From NCBI RefSeq assembly GCF_000003815.2, contig NC_049980.1, positions 32,150,767 through 32,214,766 on the forward strand: a DNA stretch of 64,000 nucleotides, read 5' to 3'. The notes beneath the pieces are model-generated. The model had not been told where the DNA came from. It made no database searches and saw only the letters and a list, made by a program, of their open reading frames with translations. Below are positions 21,001-27,700 of the stretch, piece by piece. Positions within the stretch are counted from its first letter, which is position 1. The number at the start of each line of letters is the position of its first letter. The translations under genes and the position numbers were made by a program. The DNA is from Branchiostoma floridae. Lineage: Eukaryota > Chordata > Leptocardii > Amphioxiformes > Branchiostomatidae.

Positions 21001-23139
21001 GGCTCTGCACATCTTTTACGTGGCGTGTTTTCTGTACACGCTGTACAGGGAAGCAAAACTGATGAAGGAACAAGGGAAAAGGTACTGCCGACAACCGTGG
21101 AACCTTCTCGAGATTGTCAACATCCTGGTTTCTTTCATCGCCTTTACCGTGTTCGCCGTAGACTACATTACATCGAGGAATACCCTGGACAAGCTACTTC
21201 ATCATCATGATAATAACCTCAGTTTGTATGATTGATTTACTTTAGAGATGCATAATGTGGCATTACACATCCAGGTATATGCCGTGAGACAGCTTTTAGA
21301 AACCCCCGTCAATAGTTCATCTGGTTGGCAACGTAATTGAACATGGTCTTCATCAGTAAACAATTCATATTCTGCAGATGTTTCAATAACCTGTCTGTCA
21401 TGACAAGTTTACTTGCAGCAATAAAAACTAATAATAAGTAATCGGCAAAATAATTTAACATAGTCTTCTTCTGCACATAACACTCTTGTAGTCTCCTGCA
21501 GGTGTTTTAACATCTGTCATGACAAGTTCACTTACTGACTTAGCACCAGTAGAATGAGTTCATTATTCACTGATGAAGACAACCAATTCGTTAAAACGTC
21601 TGCTGATGAATACAATAGAGTTGTGTAAAATATTGTACATTTCATGATGCAATTTTTATCTTTTCTTACTCCCTTTCTTATAGAGTCGTCGAAGTACATC
21701 AGCTTCGATCTTGCTTTCTTCTGGAACCAGGTGTTTGTTTGGACAGTGGCCACCGTCGCCTTCATCAACATCTTAAAGTTTCTTCGCCTCCTTCGCTTCA
21801 ATCCGCTCATGTCCGTCTTGATGACGTCATTACGTCGTATGTTACCAGAGGTCGCGGGCTTTGCCGTCTACTTCACCTTCCTGTTTCTGTCATTCGTGCA
21901 GCTGGGCCACTTGGTGTTCGGGCTGAAAATACAGGTATGGGCGGTGAATTGTTTACTTTTTTTTTTAAAGAGTATTTTGCTATCATCAATAATACTGGGC
22001 ACTCTTCATCCCTTGCCAATCTATAAAATGCTCTATAGATCTAACTTTATTACCAGTATTAGGGAAGGTGCCTGGTAACGTAAGTTCACATTTACTTTGA
22101 AGATAATGCAATTTGAAACCACTGCCCTTCGAGGAATGGATATGAAAGCGTAATAATGTCATTAGCATTTAAAGTAGGACCAACTTTGCTTTGATTAATG
22201 GAGGACAGTCGCAAGACGCTTGATGTGTGAAATGCGTTTTACAGGAATACTCAACAATTGCCGCATCAGGAAAGAGTCTCTTCCTCTGTGCATTGGGGAG
22301 TTTCAATTTTGATGAAATTCTAAGCACCAGTAGAATCATCGGGCCCATGTTCCTGTACGCCTATCTGTGCATCGTCTTCATCATCATCATCAACATCCTG
22401 GTGGCCATCATCAATGACGCACTTGTGGTCATGAGAGGGTTCACGCCGCCTCAGGAACATAGGGAGATTCTGGACGAGTTGTGGAGGAGGCTTGCCAACT
22501 TCCTTGGCCTGACAAACTCTGCAAGTCGGGGTAAGATGACTTATTTATAGCTTTTGGCTCATTTCAGATGGCTGCAAATTTTATCCTTTATATTATAGAA
22601 AAAAGTAAAGAAATCCACTTCCCTTGCAACATCATAGAACACACACTTAACAGAAAAAGGGAGCCATTTCAGCCGTTTCAAAACAAGTCATTCACAGCAA
22701 GATAAATTCTTAAGTCAGCATTATGACTGGTTTAGTCAAATGTTACATTGTTGTTCATTGTCCGTTCGTCTTTTTACTGTTACTAGCAAGCAGCCCTCGG
22801 CAAGAATTTGAAATAAACCATGATAACCTAGTACAACCCCAAGGTGGTGAAGACGCTTATCCTAGTGTTTCCATATCATGAAATACACATTTGTACGTAA
22901 TGAAGACGTCGGTATCACTACATATAATCCCTACTTGTGATGTAACTGTGAAGTTGTGTACTTGTCTCCCCCTGACCCGATGACGATGTTTTACAGAGAG
23001 TGACATGCTGGCATCGGAAAGACTGAATGATCGTTTGACTCAACTGGACCTTCTAACATGGGCTATGAAGGAGAGACAGGTCTCAGAGAATGTGATACGG
23101 AGCTACTATCGGACTTTCAGATTACCTCTAAAAGTTTGA
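1..23139 (+). CDS. Gene A: polycystin-1-like receptor-channel (GPS-PLAT-polycystin), 5' end outside window
   Basis: Large multi-exon membrane protein, probably a cell-surface receptor with a cation-channel-like C-terminus, of the PKD1L2/PKD1L3 type. Exons: <1-91, 2533-2922, 4001-4297, 5025-5302, 5792-5966, 6397-6660, 6861-7277, 7738-7843, 8188-8372, 8799-9062, 9486-9755, 10431-10496, 11145-11222, 11512-11667, 11902-11960, 12356-12478, 12639-12695, 13161-13292, 13575-13662, 13876-14009, 14407-14649, 15024-15489, 15713-15879, 16263-16493, 16762-16929, 17418-17575, 17913-18585, 18836-18992, 19354-19589, 19899-20073, 20517-21221, 21684-21934, 22245-22530, 22997-23139 (TGA). They sum to 7689 bases, 2562 residues plus stop, with no internal stop. 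Domain order: trefoil, C-type lectin, half fucolectin, discoidin-like, PAN, cysteine-rich beta-trefoil-like, three FN3, acidic stalk, GAIN/GPS, TM1, PLAT, helices, polycystin domain, channel. No start codon or signal peptide lies in the window. No REJ, LRR or PKD repeats were seen. The donor of exon 20517 is unusual (see findings). Gene B matches exon for exon from 4001 onward. Confidence 0.93.
795..1020 (+). mobile_element. tRNA-derived SINE-like element
   Basis: The start resembles a tRNA internal promoter: an A-box-like GTGGCGTAACTGGTAG (803-818) and a B-box-like GAGTTCGATACC about 33 bases later. A body follows with CACTTTACACGACCTTCC and a GGGTACCTG motif. The body recurs at 48120-48180, which supports an interspersed family. 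Boundaries are approximate and the family name was not determined. Confidence 0.6.
1709..2070 (+). mobile_element. 5'-truncated non-LTR retrotransposon tail (copy 1)
   Basis: This stretch matches the 3' end of the LINE fragment at 28258-28620. Both encode the motif [13 protein letters not shown] or a close form, followed by a stop, the same 3' UTR (CCCATCATGGGATTT, then a stretch ending AAATAAAGATCATTCA) and a short repetitive tail. Only the last coding residues and the 3' UTR remain, as expected from 5' truncation during insertion. Not functional. Confidence 0.8.
2079..3386. repeat. Inverted-repeat arms flanking the C-type lectin exon
   Basis: The left arm (2079-2168) and the right arm (about 3305-3386, reverse complement) share TATGGCATCATTTCCGTGTC-like sequence, a GTACCTTAAA block and a GCGAAAA block. 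Agreement by eye is roughly three quarters over about 70 bases. A related direct copy lies at 2254-2300. A separate tight hairpin lies at 3027-3155, where a block containing CGGTATCGTTCTGGCATG pairs with CATGCCAGAACGATACCG. The lectin exon 2533-2922 sits between the arms. Confidence 0.6.
2533..2922 (+). other. C-type lectin-like domain exon (gene A)
   Basis: A single 390-base exon, phase 1 at both ends, encodes a complete C-type lectin domain of 130 residues. It begins CPISDYVPFNGACYK and contains the core WLGLAD, the long-loop motif EPSPDSG, the WDEKDC strand and a closing GFICQ. The EPS-type loop and the WDEKDC motif (usual WND) suggest calcium-dependent sugar binding, but the canonical EPN and WND triplets are not exact. 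The acceptor is CAACAG and the donor GTATGT. No counterpart is seen in gene B. Confidence 0.9.
4001..4297 (+). other. Half fucolectin-type (FTP) domain exon (gene A)
   Basis: This encodes the C-terminal half of a fucolectin/tachylectin-4/pentraxin-like domain: VDLDRQWAIDRV, NPFFIHIGD, NPQCG, PCGGMRGRYVGIRL and LEFSELEVYPV. The usual paired cysteines after the V.I.NR strand are absent. It is phase 1 at both ends and 297 bases long, the same length as gene B exon 59558-59854. I see no exon for the N-terminal half of the fold nearby in either gene. Confidence 0.85.
4325..4487. repeat. Foldback (MITE-like) element in an intron of gene A
   Basis: Arms at about 4325-4375 and 4434-4487 are reverse complements, sharing TTGTGGGTAATATGTCAAAG and a CGCCCCTGAA-like stretch. 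There is no coding capacity. Target-site duplications were not resolved. Confidence 0.65.
5025..5966 (+). other. Discoidin-like galactose-binding module (two exons, gene A)
   Basis: Exons 5025-5302 and 5792-5966 join in phase 0 into about 151 residues. Recognisable parts are GIIDGQLTPRPGQLGW, GSWVQLKFDGYYFINRAK and ending QFITAYPEG. The pattern W(V/I)QL.FDG...I.RAKIAQ, followed by an RL.F.DGS strand, resembles a discoidin or galactose-binding beta-sandwich. The exact family is uncertain. Gene B has the same pair at 59127-59404 and 58338-58584. Confidence 0.7.
6397..6660 (+). other. PAN/apple-like domain exon (gene A)
   Basis: An 88-residue exon, phase 1 at both ends, with NLSLADCAIRCLEE, FFCQSFQYE and RHCEMFGW. 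This follows the PAN/apple pattern S...C...C....C.SF.Y......C. PAN domains mediate protein or carbohydrate contacts outside the cell. The gene B equivalent is 57915-58178, also 264 bases. Confidence 0.8.
6861..7277 (+). other. Cysteine-rich, possibly ricin-type beta-trefoil module (gene A)
   Basis: A 417-base exon encodes about 139 residues with MTCSCMYAN, SQCLELL, SWRVLGREVCFDN and ELVNCSD. The spacing QCL...C...W......VC.D.....L..C is reminiscent of a QxW/ricin-type beta-trefoil, but I cannot confirm the fold by eye. Gene B exon 57289-57705 has exactly the same length. Confidence 0.6.
7738..9755 (+). other. Three fibronectin type III domains (gene A)
   Basis: The first domain is split over 7738-7843 and 8188-8372 by a phase-2 intron. 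The second is 8799-9062 (NLTVSLVTDDGFYVTWNV) and the third 9486-9755 (DHSATLVWAAPDGEV, ending SVPWITG). Each shows the FN3 tryptophan in strand B and a Tyr/Leu signature. Outer boundaries are phase 1, typical of shuffled extracellular modules. They replace the REJ or PKD-repeat regions that lead to GPS in vertebrate polycystin-1 proteins. Confidence 0.85.
9099..9301. repeat. Foldback (MITE-like) element in an intron of gene A
   Basis: About 200 bases that fold on themselves. The left end (TAGCCTCC...CTCTCTGG) pairs with the right end (CCAGAGAGCCCG...GGAGGCTA), and the centre pairs through GTACAAAAAGAAATGGCCAG. A run of C at 9243-9253 interrupts the right arm. Confidence 0.75.
10802..11100 (+). 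repeat. (ACTC)n microsatellite grading into (AATC)n
   Basis: About 300 bases of CACT/AATC tetranucleotide repeats in an intron. The open frame through it (THSLTHSL...) is a by-product of the repeat, not a gene. Confidence 0.95.
11690..11745. repeat. AT-rich (TATA)n tract
   Basis: Alternating TATATA and ACTAGTATATA units in an intron of gene A. Confidence 0.8.
12960..13073 (+). mobile_element. LINE 3' tail remnant
   Basis: The stretch ends in GTATAAGCCACACAAGTGC, AAAATAAA and (ATCA)n repeats, a form typical of non-LTR retrotransposon 3' ends. No coding part remains. Family not determined. Confidence 0.45.
13161..14649 (+). other. Helical juxta-GAIN region (gene A)
   Basis: Exons 13161-13292, 13575-13662, 13876-14009 and 14407-14649 encode about 199 residues. 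They are predicted largely helical (ACKQAMETLQIASERLG, then a charged EEREDVRRREEEDRDQM stretch, then RRILNDMADRLRREL). In polycystin and adhesion-GPCR relatives the helical GAIN subdomain A occupies this place, so I read it as the N-terminal part of the GAIN fold. Gene B equivalents are 46540-46671, 46114-46201, 45417-45565 and 45044-45286. Confidence 0.7.
14064..14275. mobile_element. MITE with TACTGTAAATG termini in an intron of gene A
   Basis: The ends TACTGTAAATG (14064) and CATTTACAGTA (14275) are perfect inverted repeats. The interior repeats the phrase TTCGCGGT with TTTTAAG several times in both orientations. This is an internally repetitive, non-autonomous element of a kind common in invertebrates. 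Confidence 0.75.
15024..16493 (+). other. GAIN-like domain, GPS motif and first transmembrane helix (gene A)
   Basis: Exons 15024-15489, 15713-15879 and 16263-16493. The first holds beta-rich GAIN-like sequence (FHDNPFTWGNNSNIINSGV). The GPS motif runs CRYW...WLPNGC then VCACNHMTAFGAGF, with four cysteines and both tryptophans in place. The autoproteolysis triplet is His-Met-Thr. TM1 follows (VLATVLTTLALYFVGVIFL). GPS cleavage would separate the ectodomain from the membrane part. An AG lies at 15705-15706 and again at 15711-15712; the second matches gene B. Confidence 0.9.
16762..17575 (+). other. PLAT domain (gene A)
   Basis: Exons 16762-16929 and 17418-17575 encode about 109 residues: YYYKMTVYTSHGRGSGTKSN, VAFSLFGDKGST, LHRLQIWHDNQGGDDRAW and LDKVIVRDL. 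This is the PLAT beta-sandwich found on the cytosolic side of TM1 in every polycystin-1-like protein, where it binds lipid or partners. Gene B differs by a Cys-to-Gly change after FGDKGST. Confidence 0.95.
17913..19589 (+). other. Transmembrane block between PLAT and polycystin domain (gene A)
   Basis: Exons 17913-18585, 18836-18992 and 19354-19589. Hydrophobic helices include the IYTTMIANAMWY region, LYVSTMTSLCVLPVNVLLI, VAWSVLILVCCVSAFFTIL, ILAVSALVSFIC and VVSFFVFVVILLFVA. These correspond to TM2-TM6 of an 11-TM polycystin-1 topology. A basic cytosolic loop (about KRCKEKPQPAKNSV to LLLKTRSS) is the only part that differs much from gene B. Confidence 0.85.
19899..22530 (+). other. Polycystin (TOP) domain and ion-channel core (gene A)
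   Basis: Exons 19899-20073, 20517-21221, 21684-21934 and 22245-22530. The polycystin domain has SCGFHQRYTSLFL, WTYQIPDSGGELP, YGSGGYVAGV and then VVVEFTVYNANINFFST. The channel region has RLLRFNPLMSVLMTSLRRML (S4-S5), GFAVYFTFLFLSFVQLGHLV (S5), a pore loop FLCALGSFNFDE and S6 ending INILVAIINDALVVMRGF. The final exon (22997-23139) adds a charged tail. The pore loop has LGS where PKD2-type channels have LGD. Confidence 0.93.
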
Positions 23140-24696
23140 ATTTCGAAATTATGAGGTATCCAACAAAGCTGTGACTAGGCTATGGTTATAGTTATCAGCC
23201 ATGTGCTAACCTTAGTTTTTTTTAGCGATAAATGTTGAGCTTTTTCGTTCTGACGTAAGAAGCTTTCTCAAGCGTTAAGCCGACCTATGCTTGTAACGGA
23301 TGTGACTCCATCGACATTTAGGTTTCATCTGCTAGACTATATTAAGAAATAAGTTATCTACATGTATTTTATGTACTGGTAGCGAGATTGTAAATCTCAA
23401 AAGCTACTTTGAGAGACTCGAATTGAAAGTTATATATCTAGTCTCGGTTGTTAGTTGAAGATCTACTGTACAGATTTGTATATAACGACGTTTATTCTGC
23501 ATGAATAAATTTTGTAACAAGAGTTTAGGAATAATAAATCCCCCAAGTGACTGAACACGGCTTTGTCGTACATCGTTACATAATTTATCCGTTTCATCAC
23601 AACCTTTCCAGCGATAAAACACGACAATGTTTGTGTTGGAAAACAGTTTAACTAGTTCAATAATGACTTCTACCAACACAGATGAACTTTCAAATTATGA
23701 TAAAAATATTGTAATGTTGTAAATATATATTGTGTCACGTGAGGTGTATATTTAAAGTGCGTGCGTATTAATATTGGCTTCTACATATGTTTGGAAGACA
23801 GTATAGACTTTGGAACAGTGAAGTCTGGTAACCGGAATGCGTTAACGACCACAGGAAAATAAAGAAGAGGACTGACTAAGTTGCAGAAAAAAAATGATAT
23901 CAAAGAAGTGGAAATTTATGGAAGTTTACGTAATTTCGTTTACCTTGCTTGTTTCTTAGTGTAAGAATATCAACACAATTTATAATAACATAAAGTGCAG
24001 TTTTAATTTTAGATGTTATCATGCAATGACCTTCCAAAGTCTCCATCATATCATTCCACTTTACTTCATCTCAGTACCTGTGAAATGGAACTGCTTCGAT
24101 TAAGGCCTGAAAATCACCACGTTCCCATAGATACGCATTTTATTGTAGGCGTACAATTTCCGCATCCTATTGTCAGTGGGTCAGGTGAAAAAAAACATCG
24201 TATGAATCATTTCTCATTAACACTGTCTATTACCTTACCTTAAGAGCTTTCATTGCACTTCAATGTCATTAGGACGGTATTCGCAACTTTTCGATGTGTG
24301 TAAAAAACAATCAAAATGTATAAAAACAACCAATTTTCCTCGAATTTTGTGTGGCGGTAGGGACTTTGTCCCAACTTACAAACATGGCAGAGGTTTATGT
24401 CTGTAGCCGCCGGTTGCCATGGCAACAAGCATTTTTCAAAATGGCGGATTTTTACCATGTGAAGGCCTTAGTCTCCTCCAATATAGACCATGTTTGGACT
24501 CATGTAACCCTTACAAATTAACACATATTTGATTGATTCTAACATATGTTATAACCCATGTACTAACAATTCGTACACTTTCAGAAAACTAGACAGGTGG
24601 TTTGCTAGCCGGGTGACCACGCCCCCCGTTGCCTAACACCAGCCAGGTGACCACGCCTTGTTGCCTAGCACCACCTGGGTGACCACGCCCCGTTGC
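23140..24696. other. Intergenic region between convergent gene A and sulfatase 3' ends
   Basis: No supported coding sequence. AATAAA motifs on the + strand (near 23503 and 23860) could serve gene A. A TTTATT near 24141, read on the - strand, could serve the sulfatase. These polyadenylation assignments are weak. Repeats of the sulfatase stop region occupy 24598-24696. Confidence 0.5.
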
Positions 24697-24725
24697 CTAG
24701 CACCAGCCGGGTGACCACGCCCCTC
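24598..24725 (-). repeat. Minisatellite spanning the sulfatase stop codon
   Basis: About four copies of a 31-34 base unit (on the + strand GGGTGACCACGCC, then GTTGCCTAGCACCAGCC). The unit nearest the gene encodes the C-terminal AWSPGWC plus the stop at 24697-24699. The others extend into the 3' flank. Confidence 0.85.
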
Positions 24726-27700
24726 CCCAGTTCTTGGGGAAGGATTTAGGGTCCGGCGGTGGGTTGATGGCCGGCACCAGGGACTTCCTGTACTCCGCCA
24801 GCTTCGCCTGCATCTCCTTCAGCTTGTCCGGCATGGAGTCCGCCAGATTGTGGTGTTCTGTTGGGTCATCTGGAAAAACACGAAATTAGGTTACCCCTCG
24901 GATAAAGGTGAACTGACTTTATGTGCAGCTTGTCCGGCATGGAGTCCGCCAGGTTGTGGTGTTCTGTGGGGTCATCTGGAGAAACACGAAAATAGGTTAC
25001 CCCGCAAATAAAGGTGAACTGACGTTAGGTGCAGCTTGTCCGGCATGGAGTCCGCCAGGTTGCGGTGTTCTGTTGGGTCATCTGGGGAAAACATGGATAT
25101 GGGTTACCCGGCAGATAAAGATGGACTAACGTTAGGCACAGTTTGTCCGGCATCTAGTCCGCTAGCTTGTGGTTCTCTGTGGGGTCGTCTGGAAAAACAC
25201 GAAAATAGGTTACCCCATGGATAAAGGTGAAGTGACGTCAGGTGGAGCTTGTCCGGCATGGAGTCCGCCAGGATGTGGTGATCTGTGGGGTCATTTGGAG
25301 ATAAAGTTAATAATAACAGATAAATAACGTTGGGCGCGGGTTGTCCGGCATGGAGTCCGCCAGGTTTTGGTGTTCTGTGGGATCGTCCAGAAAAAAATAC
25401 GGACATAGGTTACCCCGCGGATAAAGGTGAACTGACGTTAGGTGCAGCTTGTCTGAGATGGAGTCCGCCAGGTTGTAGTGCTCGGTGGGGTCGTCTGGTA
25501 AAAATACTGACAACGGATATAGGTTACCCCACGGATAAATGTGACGTTAGGTGCAGCTCGTCTGGCATGAAGTACGCCGGGTTGTGGTGCTCCGTGGTGA
25601 GTGAGTGAGTGAGTGAGTGAGTGAGTGAGTGAGTGAGTGAGTGAGTGAGTGAGTGAGTGAGTGAGTGAGTGAGTGAGTAAATCTCACCCTTCAGGTTGAA
25701 GAGCCATGTGCCGCTGGTGGGGTCCCCGCTGTCCAGCTGACTGTCCGTCAGGTTGTCGGGGTGGATCCATCCGTCAGGCTTCCCGGCAACGCCCTCGATC
25801 AGCTTGTAATCCCCAACCCTAAGACACAGGGTACATATTATTCTTTCCGGACCCAATGTCAATCTATTCATTCTACATGCTAAGCATCCTCCTACGCCCG
25901 GTCCCCAACGGCTAGCTAACTCAGCCTATTGGGGACCACAAGGAGTTTCGAGTGTCATGTCAAGATAACACCCATTCTTTGGCGTAATCGGGATACTATT
26001 TAAACTGCTAAATCATGGGGGCGTTGCTTACTGCTTGTACAGACTTTCATTCCAGAACACTTATTTCACTTTTAGTGCCACCATTTTAGTTGGATGTAAT
26101 GTGGTGAAATAAACTTGTTATTGTTTTATCATGTAGGAGGTAGCCTTGTTTGAATCATCCACAGTCACTTTGCTGAATAAAAACCGTTAAGAAACCAAGT
26201 ACAAAGCGCACATCCTAAGTTAATCATTATGTACAATCGCTTACAATAGAATGAGACCAAGAATACTAATATTTGAATTGAGAAAACAATTCATTCAATG
26301 TTAAAAAGTTTACTCGACTTTGCTGGATGACTCCCTGTAAAGTAGGGAACACTTCGTCAATGTTGTAGACAAACTTTGTATGCGGGATGGTTAGGGTAGC
26401 TATCATGAGTGCTAGGGGTTAGAGGTTAGAGTTCGTGGTTACTGAGCTCGTAGGTGTTAAGGATTATGGTTAGAAAACAAAAGATTTACCGGATGGCACC
26501 CTGTTTAGTAGGGAAGACGTCGTCAATGTTGTAGACAAACTCAGTGCGTGGAGAGGGCTGTCCAGACATGATTGTGTCCAACTGGCTCACTCCGTCCATA
26601 GCGTCATCTGCCAATCAGACACAGGCTTAGAAAACTGGAGTATTTCTAACATATAATCATTCATTCTTTTACCACGTAACATGTTACATGAACAATAAGT
26701 AACTTTAATAAGCTGGGGGAGGATTTATAATATATTTAAGGGGTCACCTTTAGTGCGAGGTGATCATTAGGGATTTCAACAAAGAGCATTGAATTTCAGA
26801 CTCTTCTTTATGTAGGCCAAATTACACTCCCTGCATTGCTTTATTTGTATCTAACCATCTGTTATACGCACCGGCCAGTTGGGCAGCGCTGACAGCATAT
26901 CTTTCATTTACGATTAATTAGCAGGGAAATGACATTCGAAGGGTGAAATGATGAGTACGTGGTAAAGGAAGATTGATTTTCTTTATTCTCTTGAAGAAGA
27001 CTGCATTTCTTTATTCTCTTGAAGAAGACTGCATTTCTTTATTCTCTTGAATTCGAAGAAGACTGATTTTCTTTATTCTCTTGAAGAAGACTGATTTTCT
27101 TTATTCTCTTGAAGAAGGCTGATTTTCTTTATTCTCGTAAGTGTATGCAGTTGGCCTGAGGTTGCACTTTCCCACGTACTCCACTGATAAAATGGAATGT
27201 TATGCACAAACCACCAGCCAGTCTATAGCTAAAATCCTACCTGCAGTACCTCCTGCAGCCGCCAGGATTGTTGGGAACCAGTCCACAGCATGAATCATCC
27301 TAAACAAGAGTTTAACAAAAAATCGTTGAGAAGCGTATACATGTAGCTTGATATTCCATTGCTCCCTCCCCTAGCCTGGGTACCATCCGGAAAGTAGTTC
27401 GCTACGGCGTTCATTATATTATAGAGAGACATATATCCTCGTACTGTTATTTAGGCGTAGTATTTACAGCGGGGTGTAAATTCAACACAGCCATGAAAAC
27501 CCTCCAAAAGAAGGCACTAAGGGCGCTATTTAGTATAAGAACAACTCTCGGAGGCAACAATGCTTCAGTACCACTGCAATGTAAATTATTTGACGCTTGT
27601 ATTGTGCCAATATTATTGTATGGTTCAGAAGTGTGGAGCAATGCTGGTTTAAACGACAATTCCCCACTAGAGCAAGCGCATTTGAAGTTTTGTAAAGTTA

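Noticed and set aside
24013-24243. 76-residue open frame downstream of gene A
   Set aside because: No recognisable domain, and not flanked by matching splice sites. Probably intergenic noise.
25596-25680. CRISPR-like array
   Set aside because: The repeats are simple tetranucleotides or exon-derived tandem units without unique spacers, and the genome is clearly animal.
25524-25871. Long open frame around sulfatase exon 13 treated as one exon
   Set aside because: The middle is (GTGA)n microsatellite. The real exon is 25688-25818, bounded by splice sites in matching phase.
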